Assembly: GCF_016801865.2 (NCBI RefSeq)
Contig: NC_068938.1
Span: 130,166,689-130,230,688, forward strand
DNA length: 64,000 nt
Source: Culex pipiens pallens
Taxonomy: Eukaryota; Arthropoda; Insecta; Diptera; Culicidae
Direction: 5' to 3'
In this document: positions 1-10,307 of the stretch, piece by piece
How positions within the stretch are numbered: position 1 is the stretch's first letter
Layout of the letters: the number at the start of each line of letters is the position of its first letter
Made by a program: the position numbers and the translations under genes
Notes under the pieces: model-generated
Told to the model about the DNA's origin: nothing
What the model saw: only the letters and a program-made list of their open reading frames with translations
Database searches by the model: none

Positions 1-854
1 GCATTGTACCTCACGAACAGCCCAACAAGCGCAAGGAGAGACAGAGGAGCCACCTTAATGTTCGTCAATGACGCCACACAGCATGTCTCAAGTCGAGGAT
101 CACCCACCTCAGCGATTGGCAGGCAAGCCGCCGTACGAAGAAGGAGGGGTTTGAGGAGGAGGAGACTGCAGATCATCAGACACACAGCGGTTGTGGGACG
201 CCGCCGCCACCGATCTCTCGCGAGCGCGCTGATTGAGACATTATAAGAGCAATAAATAAGAAATTAATATCATTCCACCGCATCTACGATGTTCTACCCT
301 TTGTAGCCTCGTCTGCTCCTCCGCGGTCTCCCTCCGCTCACCGAGATACGGGTTGGACGATACTTCACCTGTCGGCACCTTAGTGCACAGAGAACGCGCG
401 CCTGAGCGTTTCTCGTAAATGATTTATTTCATTAATCAAGATGACCGCGCGGACCTCCCGCGATGTTCCTGTTTGGTGTAGACGAACTGGTCGGATTGCC
501 ACACAGATCGCGTTTACTATTACTTTTTAATCGCCGCGCAAGGAAATACGACCACTTCATTACCTGAAGAAGAATGCGTGGTGAGACGAAACGTTGGAGG
601 TGAAATAACTGCTTGGTTTTAGGGAGTCGAAACCTAACCTCAATTGACCAAATTTGTTTATCGGGATGTTTCAAATTGTTTTCGTTGACAGTTTGCAAGT
701 GAGAGTTACCTCAGTTTTGATTGACCTTGAATGTGGCTTGATCCACCTCAGGTCAATGTCAATCAACATTGAGGTAACGTAATGTCAGTTTTGTTAACTG
801 TCAAAATCATTATTGAGATTACTAACTGTTCCTTTTTATTTCTCACCTTTCCAG
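1..854 (+). other. ptc intron sequence upstream of the first exon seen
   Basis: No coding exon matching the Ptc N-terminus is visible here, so this is read as intron, ending in a good polypyrimidine tract and cag at 854. It contains an imperfect inverted repeat at 705-778 (arms GTTACCTCA and TGAGGTAAC, with inner arms around TTGATTGACC), probably a small MITE. The open frames at 4-246 and 432-698 have no recognisable protein signal. Confidence 0.6.
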
Positions 855-1405
855 GGCAAAGCACGGGGGAGGAGGTCAGCGGTGTACATGCGTTCCCTGT
901 TCCAGTCCCACCTGTACAACCTCGGCTGCTCGATACAGAAGCACGCGGGGAAGGTCCTCTTCGTGGCGATACTGGTACTGAGTACGTTCTGCGTGGGCCT
1001 CAAATCTGCAACCGTGCACTCCAAGGTCCACCAGCTTTGGATACAGGAAGGCGGCTCGTTGGAACACGAGCTGGCCTACACGCAGAAATCGCTCGGCGAA
1101 ATGGACTCTTCGACGCACCAGCTGCTCATCCAGACGCCCAAGGACATGGACGCATCGATACTGCACGCGAATACGCTGCTGGCGCACCTGGACGTGGTGT
1201 CCAGCGCGATCAACGTCAAGGTGCACATGTACGACATCGAGTGGAGCCTGAAGGACATGTGCTACTCGCCCAACATCCCGAACTTTGACACGCACTTTAT
1301 CGAGCAGATCTTCGAGAACATCATCCCGTGCGCGATCATCACGCCGCTGGACTGCTTTTGGGAAGGCAGCAAGCTGCTGGGGCCGGAGTATCCGGTGCAC
1401 ATTCC
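855..1405 (+). CDS. ptc: ptc exon: TM1 and start of first ectodomain
   Basis: The acceptor is the ttccag ending at 854 and the donor is CC|gtaag at 1406. The exon begins in phase 0 with GKARGRR and ends after two bases of a Pro codon. It holds TM1 and the conserved HSKVHQLWIQEGG and CFWEGSKLLGPE stretches. An upstream in-frame ATG at 813 lies in the intron and should not be taken as the start. Confidence 0.95.
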
Positions 1406-4400
1406 GTAAGTTAACTTAGATTTTTGAGGTTATGCTTGTCGTTGCTGACCAATTTCTCATCTTACAGTCACTTGGCGAAGAAAGTGCAGTGGACGTCGCT
1501 GAACCCGCAGGATCTCCTTCGGGACATCAAGGCCCAGAACTACCAGTTCCCATTCGACACGCTGGAGCAGTACATGAAGCGAGCGGGGATCACCACCGGT
1601 TACATCGAGAAGCCCTGTCTCAACCCGAAGGACAAGCTCTGCCCGGAGACGGCTCCGAACAAAAAGTCCCAACAGGTCCCGGACGTGGCGTCGATTCTGA
1701 CCGGAGGTTGTTACGGCTTCGCCGCCACCTACATGCACTGGCCCGAGGAGCTGATCGTGGGTGGTGCCACCCGGAACCGATCGCAGCACCTCAAGACGGC
1801 GAAGGCACTCCAGACGGTGATCCAGCTGATGGGCGAACGGGAGATGTACGAGTACTGGAACAACCACTACAAGGTGCACCACATCGGGTGGAACCCGGAG
1901 AAGGCCGCCGAAGTGCTGAACGCGTGGCAGAAAAAGTTCTCCGCTGAGGTGAGTTTGAAGATCTTCTGCGCGATCGTCACTTTACTTTAACTTGCTCCTA
2001 TCTCTTTTCAACAGGTCAACAAGATCATGCAGACGGAGGTCAAGCCGCTGTCGTACTACGAGATGTACGCGTTCTCGTCCGCCGCCCTGGACGACATCCT
2101 GGGCAAGTACTCCAACCCAAACCTGATCAGTCTGGGCATCGGCATCGGCGTCATTGTGGTCTACTCGGCTGGGGCACTGCTCCGGTGGAAGGATCCGGTC
2201 AACGGGCAGTCGGGCGTTGGAGTCGCCGGAGTTCTGCTGATTGGTGTGACAACCGCCGCCGGTCTTGGGTTCTGCGCGTTGTTAGGGATCGCTTTCAACG
2301 CTGCGACCACTCAGGTTATTCCCTTTTTGGCGCTTGGACTGGGTGTTGATCACATCTTTGTGCTGACGCACGCGTACGCCGAGCGGGACAACAACGAACA
2401 CACCGGACAGGTGCTGAAGAAGGCCGGGTTGAGCGTGTTGTTCAGCGGTGCTGCTAGTGCGGGGTCGTTCTTTGCCGCAGCCATGATTCCGGTGCCTGCA
2501 CTCCGCGTATTCTGCTTTCAAGGAGCGATCCTGATGGTGTTCAATCTGGCAGCTGTCCTGCTGGTCTTCCCGGCGATGGTTTCGCTCGATCTTCGAAGGA
2601 GGCGCTCTGGACGGGCGGACATTCTGTGCTGCTGTCTACCGGCGTTGCCGACCACCAACCAGGACGTACGGTATCGGGCACAACCGCAACAACAGACTCA
2701 ACCCAACCAGGACGACTCACTGATCGACTGCCCGGCCAAGGCATGCTTCAGCTTCTCGATCTCCAAGTTTGCCGTCAAGCACTACGCTCCGTTCATCACC
2801 AAGAGTTCGGTGAAAGTGCTCGCCATGCTGCTGCTCACCGGAGTCATCGGAGTGTCGCTGTTCGCTTCGATGAAGCTTCCAGACGGACTGGAGCTGACCG
2901 ACCTGGTTCCCCAGAACACCAACGAGCACAAGTTCTTGAACGTGCAGGGCAAGCTGTTCGGCTTCTACAGCATGTTCGCCGTCACGCAAGGAGACTTTGA
3001 ATATCCGACGAACCAGAAGCTACTCCACGAGTACCACGAGGCGTTCGTGCGAGTGTCGCACGTGATCAAGAACGACAACGGAGGTCTGCCCGAGTTCTGG
3101 CTTTCGCTGTTCCGCGACTGGTTGATCAACCTGCAGAAGGCGTTCGATCGGGACTACCGCGAGGGTCGGATCACCCAGGAGCGATGGTTCCCGAACGCCA
3201 GTGACGACGCGATCTTGGCGTACAAGCTGCTGGTGCAAACCGGCCACGTGGACAACCCGATCGACAAGAGCCTGGTGACGCAGGTGCGGCTGGTGGACTC
3301 GGAGGGCGTGATCAACCCGCGCGCCTTCTACAACTACCTCTCGGCGTGGGCCTGGAACGACGGACTGGCTTATGGCGCGTCACAGGTAAGACTAGCTATT
3401 GGTCGCGCTCACCGATCGGTGTTATTAACAGAATTTGCTCTTCTTTTCAACAGGGAAATTTGCGCCCCGAACCCCGTGAATGGTTCCACTCGCCGAGCGA
3501 CTTCGAGCTGAAGATCCCGAAGAGCGCACCGCTGACGTACACCCAGCTGCCGTTCTACCTGCACGGGCTGAGCGACACGCAGGACATCAAGACGATGATC
3601 GGGCAGATCCGGGAGCTGAGCCGGCGGTTCGAGCAGCGCGGGCTGCCCAACTACCCGTCAGGTAAGACTACTTTGAGCGATCGTTAGGAAGCGTGATCAT
3701 AACGCTTTGTCTGTTCTTCTTCGCAGGTATTCCGTTCCTGTTCTGGGAGCAGTACATGAACCTGCGGCCGTGCCTGTTCAAGGCCATCGGCTGTGCGCTG
3801 GTTGCTGCGTTCTGCCTGGTCGCCCTGCTGCTACTCTCCGTGTGGGCTTCCGTGCTGATCGTGTTTAGCATCGTGACCATGCTGATCCAGCTGCTCGGCG
3901 TCATGATCCTGCTGGGCATCAACCTGTCTGCCATACCGGCGGTAATACTGATAGCGAGCATCGGACTTGGCGTCTGCTTCACCGTGCACGTGTCACTGGT
4001 AAGTTGTTTGAGTAGAAATGCTTGTGGGACGATCAGCTAACGATCGCGATCTTCTTCCTACAGGGCTTCATAACTGCCATCGGAAATCGGGACAGGAGGA
4101 TCAAACTCGCTCTGGAGCACTCGCTAGCCCCGGTGATCCACGCCGTCATGACTTCGATCCTGGCCGTCCTGATGCTGTCTACGTCCTCCTTCGAGTTCGT
4201 AGTGCGGCACTTCTTCTGGCTACTCCTGTCCGTGCTCGTGATCGGTGCCATCAACGGGCTGTTCTTCTTCCCGATCCTACTGAGCCTGGTAGGGCCGGGA
4301 GCAGAGATCATCCCGCTACAGTACGCGAACCGAATTTCAACACCTTCACCTCCCCCCAAACGAATCAACAAAATCTCCAACAAACCGATCATCCTGAACA

Positions 4401-4792
4401 ACAAGCGATCCTCGTCCTCGTCGAGGAACTGCTCCAAGTCGCATCACCACCACAAGCACAACAACGTCAACATCAATAACGAACCCTCGCTGACCACCAT
4501 CACCGAGGAGCCCCAGTCCTGGAAGAGCTCGGCCTCGTCGATCCCGTCGATCCACGAGAACCACAAGAACAACGTCAACATCAACTACGTCAACCAGGCG
4601 CCCGAGCTGCAAAGCATCGTGCTGCAGCCGGAGGTGACGGTGGAGACGCACCACCATGGCGGCGACCATCAGAACACCAAGGTCACGGCGACGGCCAACA
4701 TCAAGGTCGAGCTGGTGACGCCGGGCCGGGGCGCTCCCCGGATGGTGCGGACGAGCAGTACCAGCAGCAGCAGCGGCCACAGCAGTAGCTGA
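855..4792 (+). CDS. ptc: Patched, Hedgehog receptor (5'-partial, 6 exons)
   Basis: Exons 855-1405, 1468-1948, 2015-3385, 3454-3661, 3727-3998 and 4064-4792 join in frame (GT-AG, introns 62-68 bp) to give 1203 residues ending at TGA. The first exon(s) with the start codon lie upstream of the window; the acceptor at 851-854 is phase 0. The product is the 12-pass membrane Hedgehog receptor, an RND-type sterol transporter-like protein that represses Smoothened. Visible are TM1 (about residues 34-50), a large cysteine-containing ectodomain loop, and the sterol-sensing domain (about 381-545, with GLGVDHIF). The second RND half has TM8-12 in the last two exons. The cytoplasmic tail keeps STPSPPPKR, SLTTITEEPQSWKSS and PELQSIV, all as in fly Ptc, but shows no PPxY motif. 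Similarity to Drosophila Ptc runs along the whole length, from the KHAGKVLFVAILVLSTFCVG segment onward, so the identification is very firm. Confidence 0.97.
1468..1948 (+). CDS. ptc: ptc exon: first ectodomain
   Basis: The acceptor is cttacag ending at 1467 and the donor is gtgagt at 1949, phase 0 at the 3' end. It encodes the cysteine-containing loop with the conserved EQYMKRA, GGCYGFAA and MHWPEELIVGGA stretches. Confidence 0.95.
2015..3385 (+). CDS. ptc: ptc exon: sterol-sensing domain, TM2-TM7, second ectodomain
   Basis: This 457-codon exon runs from an acceptor ending at 2014 to gtaaga at 3386, phase 0 at both ends. It carries the sterol-sensing domain with the charged TM4 residue in GLGVDHIF. 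The middle cytoplasmic loop (RADILCCCLP followed by a short Gln/Pro-rich stretch) is clearly shorter than in fly. TM7 and most of the second ectodomain (NEHKFLNVQGKLFGFYSM, VIKNDNGGLPEFW) follow. Confidence 0.95.
3454..3661 (+). CDS. ptc: ptc exon: second ectodomain
   Basis: The acceptor ends at 3453 and the donor gtaaga starts at 3662, leaving one base of a Gly codon. It encodes the LKIPKSAPLTYTQLPFYLHG stretch that precedes TM8, as in fly. Confidence 0.94.
3727..3998 (+). CDS. ptc: ptc exon: TM8-TM10
   Basis: The acceptor ttcgcag ends at 3726 and the donor gtaagt starts at 3999. It encodes IPFLFWEQYM followed by consecutive hydrophobic segments with LLGINLSAIPAVILI, the second RND-half helices. 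Confidence 0.94.
4064..4792 (+). CDS. ptc: ptc terminal exon: TM11-TM12 and cytoplasmic tail
   Basis: The acceptor ctacag ends at 4063 and the stop TGA is at 4790-4792. TM11-12 are followed by a tail of about 160 residues rich in His/Asn/Ser. It has a HHHHKH run and the conserved TTITEEPQSWKSS, PELQSIVLQPEVTVET and KVTATANIKVEL segments. Confidence 0.95.
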   Translation, partial: GFITAIGNRDRRIKLALEHSLAPVIHAVMTSILAVLMLSTSSFEFVVRHFFWLLLSVLVIGAINGLFFFPILLSLVGPGAEIIPLQYANRISTPSPPPKRINKISNKPIILNNKRSSSSSRNCSKSHHHHKHNNVNINNEPSLTTITEEPQSWKSSASSIPSIHENHKNNVNINYVNQAPELQSIVLQPEVTVETHHHGGDHQNTKVTATANIKVELVTPGRGAPRMVRTSSTSSSSGHSSS

Positions 4793-6769
4793 GTGCCGCG
4801 AATGCCCTTGTGTAAATAGGACAATTCCTTTCCTAGCAACGTAAGAAACGAAAACTTTATTTATTTGTTTTTCCTCCACCCAAAAGAAGAAGTATTATTT
4901 TTAAAACTGCTAGCGTGTAGCCTCTTTGTGTCGTCAATACTCAACGGTAGGTGCGAACGTAGATCCAGGAAATCATTTAAAAGTCTCAGAAAGAGCATTG
5001 ATGCTCGAGTTGCATCGATTCCAATCCTCCGTTTGACAGTTGGTCACCTGTGGTATTGTTTACCTTGGTGATTTGCTGTCAAACGTTATCTGTTTTCATT
5101 TCTGGAGAATTGTCACTCAAATTTGAGTAAAAATCACTCTAAATGGAAGGTGTGCTAAATTTACCCAAAACTGAGTGAGAATTACTCAGAAATGAATCAT
5201 TTTGGACGAACGAGCAAGGTTGGAGTCGTTTGACAGTTTCCCACCTTAAACATTGCTTTGATTGTGTTTGACAGATCAAGGCTAGCAATGCTGAAAGTGT
5301 CAAAAGCGCCGAGCTGAACAAGAGTGTGTGACGAACAACAACAACAATGACGAACTGATTAAGCTAGTTTAGTAGTGACTTTAGCTCGTAGGACCCGTAT
5401 TGTCTGCGGTATAAACACCAGAAAGCTAATAATTTTAAATATATATACAATCAAATAAAAAAAGAAAAAACTAGAAAGTTTAAAACCACGTGTAAAGAGT
5501 CCTGTGTACAGCTTTTATATAATTCGATTGCGGGTTTGAGAGACGGATGATGCATGCTTTAAGGCCAAATATTCTCAGTTTTATAAACGAAATTTTTAAC
5601 TTATTGTGCTACTGAACTGCAAAACTAATAAGAAGAAAAAGAAGCAAAACATACCCATAGGTGTAGTGTAAATAGCAAAAAAAAAACAGAAACCCTTACT
5701 TAACCTCCCTGCCTCCCTCCCACCAATGCCGTGCAGCAGTAACGAACGTGGAACTCGTACTTAATTAACGAAAAGGAAGAAGTAAAATGAACTAAAAGTG
5801 AGGAGAGAACGCTGTTAAGAAAAGAAAGAGTTATGCACACATGTATGTATACCGAAAATAAAACTAAAGACAGAAACCAAACGCATTTCATCAAACACAC
5901 AATCACACAAACACACACAAAAACCAACTTCACAAATCGGAATATTTGGCTTTCTACACTAAACTAAATTATCTTTAAACGAAAGAAAAGTAACAAACAC
6001 AAAAAATTAAATTCACTTCAAGACTTGTACAGAACATTAAAAATGCTTTCTTCTATGTTATTTAAGAATGTTACCAACTTTGTAGATTCGCCACATTGCA
6101 AAAGAGTACGAAACAAACAAGAGAAAACTTAACATCCAACAGAGAAAAAAAGTAACGTGTTAGTGTGTTATTTGTTTTAGCTAGGAGAGCGATTTTTTTT
6201 GTTAGAGATCGAGTGCGCGAGAAAAATATTCAAAAAACACTATTTTTATATACTATATAAAATTGTAAAATTAAACGAATATTATTAACCCTATGAGAAA
6301 AAAAAAAGAAACCTATTTATTTATTTGTCTACGACACGCAGAAACAGGGCAGGAGGAGACTGTTGTAATTGGCACACAATTTATCCTATTATCCTAACTA
6401 GTGAGTGGAAGAGTCGAGGTATGTTTTAGGGCGAAAACGAAAGCATTTTCATACACTAAACACTAGAGAAAGGAGGAAGAAAAGGCGATCAAACAAGTAC
6501 AAGCTAACGGAAAGAATGATATTTTGCTATATGATTAAAATCGCCCACACATTAGAAAAAAACTAAAACTACAAATGAGATGTGTGTGTGCGTGCGAGAG
6601 AAGGAGACAAGCATGATTGCGGTGCGATGTTTAACGATTGTATGATGTATGGGTAGGCGGTAAGGTAACAACAACTACAACAAAACAAGAGCAAATTCTT
6701 AACGAGTCTAGTAGATTATAATAACCGAGTTTTTATATCGTGTACGGTGTTAACGTGTTTCCAAATAAA
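4793..6769 (+). other. ptc: ptc 3' untranslated region
   Basis: This is AT-rich sequence without long frames following the ptc stop. Candidate AATAAA signals occur at 5454-5459 and 6764-6769; the second is the last before repeat DNA resumes, so the long form would be about 2 kb. The stretch 5030-5330 holds several TTTGACAG / CTGTCAAAC words and ACTCA..GAGT inverted words, which look like old MITE remnants inside the UTR. The 3' end is inferred, not shown. Confidence 0.55.
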
Positions 6770-7139
6770 TCGCGAAATGAGAATTAAAAATATAATGCAA
6801 TTTTCTACTAAACAGAATATCACAAGCCCAGATTTCAATGCTGATTTTTCAAAATGCGTTATGTTTCACGCAATGTTGATGTACTTGCCTTGGAGTCCAA
6901 GGTTCGTTGTTTTATGTATCGTTGAAGTCGCTCGAGCACTGTGAATCTCTGTTGATCCACCATGCGTCTCCACCAAAATGCTTTCCTGAGAATCTTTGGG
7001 AAAGAAACGCAAGGTGCATTATTATGTTATGATAAAATCTTCTAGGAAGATACAATGTCAAGGAAGAATGAGTAGAGCGGCAGGGTGGCCACTCAAGTGA
7101 TTTCAGTCAATTTTTTTTTGGAAAAGTCGGGAATCCCAA

Positions 7140-7385
7140 TTAGGGGAACTATGCCCTTTCTCAGCCTATTTCTATTATCGGCCTATCAGCACTTTGATCA
7201 TGAATTACAGCTTTTATAAAGTGTTTTTGACAATTCTGAAGTAATAAATAGCTCAAATAAAAGTGAGCAAGCAACTCTCCATTGTTGATACATCTGAAAA
7301 TGTTGATTTAATAGCGGAAAATGGCAAAAGTGATGAGAATGGGTCGAACGGCTTAATGTGATTAAAATGGGTATATTTCCCCTAA
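7140..7385. mobile_element. Short MITE with TTAGGGGAA ends
   Basis: Imperfect terminal inverted repeats of about 17 bp begin TTAGGGGAACTATGCCC at 7140, with the complement ending at 7385 (ttcccctaa). There is no coding capacity and the class is unknown. Confidence 0.5.
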
Positions 7386-7423
7386 CTTGTGAGTAGTTCT
7401 ATCAGATTTCGGTCATTCGTTTT

Positions 7424-8281
7424 GCCTTCCTCACGTTACTGAGGAAAGGCTATAAAATCACTCGAAAAATGAACTTCTCAATTAGACCTCCTAGACCCAC
7501 CTTCATGTATACCTATCGACTCAGAATCAAATTCTGAGCAAATGTCTGTGTGTGTGGTGGGATGTTGATCAAAAAATTGTCACTCGATTATCTCGACATT
7601 GGCTGAACCGATTATGTCCGTTTTGGCGTCATTCGATCCGTCTTGAGGTCCCATAAGTCGCTATTAAAAATTATGCAGTTTAGTTAAGTACTTCAAAAGT
7701 TATGCTTAAAAAACGATTTTAGAAAAAGTCCGGAAGATTGTAAAAAGGGTGGTTTTTGTAAGAAAACCCGTCATGCTATACATTTTCAGAAAGGTATTTA
7801 AAAGACCTTTCCAACGCGTCCAAGACATTGAAGATCTGACAAATCTATCAAAAGTTATAAGCACTTAAGTGTTATTTATACGCTTTTTGGAGGCCGGATC
7901 TCAGATATTTTGATGAAAATGCTGTCCGGATCTCTCATGCGACCTATCGTTTGATAGGTATCCAAAAGACCTTTCCAACGCATCCAAAACATTGAAGATC
8001 TGACAACCCTATCGAAAGTTATAAGCACTTAAGTGTTATTTACGCACTTTTTGGAGGCCGGATCTCAGATATTTTGATGGAAACGTTGTCCGGATCTCTC
8101 ATGCGACCTATCGTAGGATGGGTATTCAAAAGACCTTTCTAACGCGTCCAAAACATTGAAGATCTGACAACCCTATCAAAAGTTATAAGCACTTAAGTGT
8201 TATTTACGCACTTTTTGCATTTTGGATAGCACCCTTTAAATGTGAGGAAGGCGCCAACCACCTGACGGTGGATTAAGTAAC
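7424..8281. mobile_element. Repeat element with internal 164-bp tandem units
   Basis: An 11-bp inverted pair GCCTTCCTCAC (7424-7434) / GTGAGGAAGGC (8242-8252) brackets an AT-rich core. The core includes three near-identical units with period 164 bp; the word CCTTTCYAACGC starts at 7806, 7970 and 8134. Each unit contains a GAAGATCTGACA word and a CGGATCTCAGATATTTTGAT word. No frame of note is present. This looks like a non-autonomous DNA element whose core has expanded; the exact right end (8252 or about 8281) is uncertain. Confidence 0.6.
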
Positions 8282-8440
8282 GTTTTTTTTGTATTTTTTA
8301 ATCCGACAGAAACTTTTTTGGTGCCTTCGTAAAGCCCAAAGAAGCTATTTAGCATCATTAGTATGTCCATACAAATATGATGTATTAAAATTCAAAAATC
8401 TTCTGAATGAATTTTTTGATTTGGTGTCTTCGGCAAAGTT

Positions 8441-8516
8441 AACCCGGCTCCGTGGCTTAATGGTTACGGCTTCTGCCTCACAAGCAGAAGGTTCAGGGAT
8501 CAAATCCCGGTCGGTA
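8441..8516 (+). other. tRNA-Val-like module at the SINE head
   Basis: The anticodon arm pairs (TCTGC/GCAGA, loop CTCACAA) and the T-arm is recognisable, but the acceptor ends do not pair. It is therefore read as an RNA polymerase III promoter head, not a working tRNA. Confidence 0.6.
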
Positions 8517-8804
8517 CCTTTGAAATTTGGAATCAGGAATTGGAACAAAAACGAAACTGAATCAGGTGGGATTCGAACTCACACCTCTGGATTGATAGTC
8601 TGGGACTCTAACCAGTCGGCCATCTGAAGGTTATAAAACATGTTGTATTCTTCTCATATTAAATACGCTCTGATCCCTGATTTGCCTGAAGGGATTGGGA
8701 GTCTTAAGATAGATCAAGGATCCGTCTGGTGCTTGCTTCTATGTTAAGGCGGGGCCGGACAATGCCCAACGACCTCGGTATTGGGCCGCTAGGATCTCTG
8801 CCAT

Positions 8805-8988
8805 AGGGACGTGGCGTTACATCGTGCTGCCACCTGGTTTTTTTAAGCGCAAGAGTGGAAAAGTGCTGAGTCATCGTCTAAAAATAGACGGCGTCCTATC
8901 TCGCCCAGCAAAACGAAGTCGATAAAGTAGACGGTTTCGATGAGAAAAAGTGGAAAAAGTTTTCTAAAAATAGCGACGCCATCCCCCT
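8805..8988 (+). mobile_element. 184-bp MITE, copy 1 (AGGG...CCCT ends, AT duplication)
   Basis: The ends AGGGACGTGGCG and CGCCATCCCCCT are imperfect inverted repeats. AT dinucleotides flank it at 8803-8804 and 8989-8990. Comparison with the empty-site copy of the host retroposon near 29944 defines the boundaries exactly. Confidence 0.75.
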
Positions 8989-9037
8989 ATTCTGAAATGG
9001 GTCGTTGGAAGCAGCGCGAGGGCTATCACCACCTAAT

Positions 9038-9221
9038 AGGGGGATGGCGTCGCTATTTTTAGACCACGTTTTCCACTTTTTCTCATCGAAACCGACTACT
9101 TTATCGACATCATTTTGCTGGGCGAGATAGGACGCCGTCTATTTTTAGACGATGACTCAGCACTTTTACACTCTTGCGCTTAAAAAAACCAGGTGGCAGC
9201 ACGATGTAACGCCACGTCCCT
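9038..9221 (-). mobile_element. 184-bp MITE, copy 2 in opposite orientation
   Basis: This is nearly the reverse complement of 8805-8988 and the same length, with AT duplications at 9036-9037 and 9222-9223. The 49 bp between the copies (8989-9037) is host retroposon sequence, as shown by the uninterrupted copy at 29940-29995. Confidence 0.75.
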
Positions 9222-9369
9222 ATACCCGGGACTGAGATAAGTTGTATCAGCATTCGGCATATACAAAGTCTGATACAAATTATACTTTCCCATAATTTCG
9301 CTACCGGTTAGCGGGTATTGGATTGGACCACACACACACACACACACATTTGGTGTCTTCGGCAAAGTT

Positions 9370-10183
9370 GTATGTATGGAAATGGACTACACTAGAAAAA
9401 AATGATATACTGTAAAAAAAATTGGTGATTTTTTATTTAACTTTTTGTCACTAAAACTTGATTTGCAAAAAAATACTATTTTTATTATTTTTTTTATTTT
9501 TGATATGTTTTAGAGGACATATAATGTCAACTTTTCAGAAATTTCCAGGTTCTTTGACCGAGTTATGAATTTTTGAATCAATACTGATTTAAAAAAAAAA
9601 TCGAAATATTGGTCGCAAAAACTTTTCAACTTCATTTTTTGATGTAAAATCAAATTTGCAATCAAAATGTACTTTAGCGAAATTTTGATAAAGTGCATCA
9701 TTTTCAAGATGAATCCATTCACCTAGACTTTTTTGAAAAAGTCGCAGTTTTTCATTTTTTTAATTAGTGCACATGTTTGCATACCTTTGAAAAAAATATT
9801 TTTGAAAAGCTGAGAAAATTCTCTATATTTTGTTTTTTTTTTTTAACTTTGTTCATGCGACCCTTAGTTGCTGAGATGCATGGCAATGAAGTGTTTAAAA
9901 ACAGGAAAATTGATGTTTTCTAAGTCTCACCCAAACAACACACCATTTTCTAATGTCGATATCTCAGCAACTAATGGTCCGATTTACAAACATTCGTGAT
10001 CCGATACTTTCGAAAAAAATATTTTCGAAATGTTTAAAACAAGACAAATATTTAAAAAGGGCGTAATATTGAATGTTTTGCCCTTTTGAAAAAAAATCTT
10101 TCAAAAGAAAATTCCATCAAAAGATACAGATTTTTGAATTTTCATGTATCATTTTTGTATGGACAGCTGCCAAATTTGTATGG
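9370..10183. other. AT-rich repeat-derived DNA, no gene seen
   Basis: It is poly-A/T-rich with words shared with 23860-24060 (a stretch around ATCTCAGCAACTAATGG and TTCGAAAAAAAT), so it is dispersed repeat sequence. No coding frame is supported. Confidence 0.5.
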
Positions 10184-10246
10184 AGTCGCTGGTAGGTAGT
10201 TGGACTAACAATCCAAAGGTCGTCAGTTCGAATCCTGGGGTGGATT
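10184..10246 (+). other. tRNA-like module (anticodon loop CTAACAA)
   Basis: The anticodon arm TTGGA/TCCAA has loop CTAACAA (AAC, Val), and a B-box-like AGTTCGAATCC follows. No acceptor pairing is convincing. It is probably the head of another SINE. Confidence 0.45.
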
Positions 10247-10307
10247 TTTTATTATTTATTCTTTGTCCTCTATCTTAACCTATATCCTAACTGGCTCAAT
10301 CGGCCTT

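Larger units (their letters stand above)
8441..9347 (+). mobile_element. tRNA-headed retroposon (SINE) with (CA)n tail and 22-bp target duplication
   Basis: The 22-bp target duplication (ATTTGGTGTCTTCGGCAAAG plus TT) lies at 8419-8440 and 9348-9369. Between them the insert starts with a tRNA-like module (A-box-like TGGCTTAATGG; anticodon loop CTCACAA, i.e. Val CAC; B-box-like GGATCAAATCC). An antisense tRNA-like module follows at about 8563-8626. The insert then continues with a body shared with 29799-30101 and ends in a CA repeat. Long target duplications with a simple-repeat tail are the mark of LINE-mediated retroposition. Two 184-bp MITEs inside it (8805-8988 and 9038-9221) account for 372 bp with their duplications, leaving a SINE of about 535 bp. 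Confidence 0.82.

Noticed and set aside
6747..6944. Small frame downstream of the ptc polyadenylation signal
   Set aside because: Short, with composition like the surrounding AT-rich DNA and no recognisable motif.
8289..8627. 112-codon frame covering the tRNA-like modules
   Set aside because: It crosses the target duplication and retroposon head; no protein family signal.
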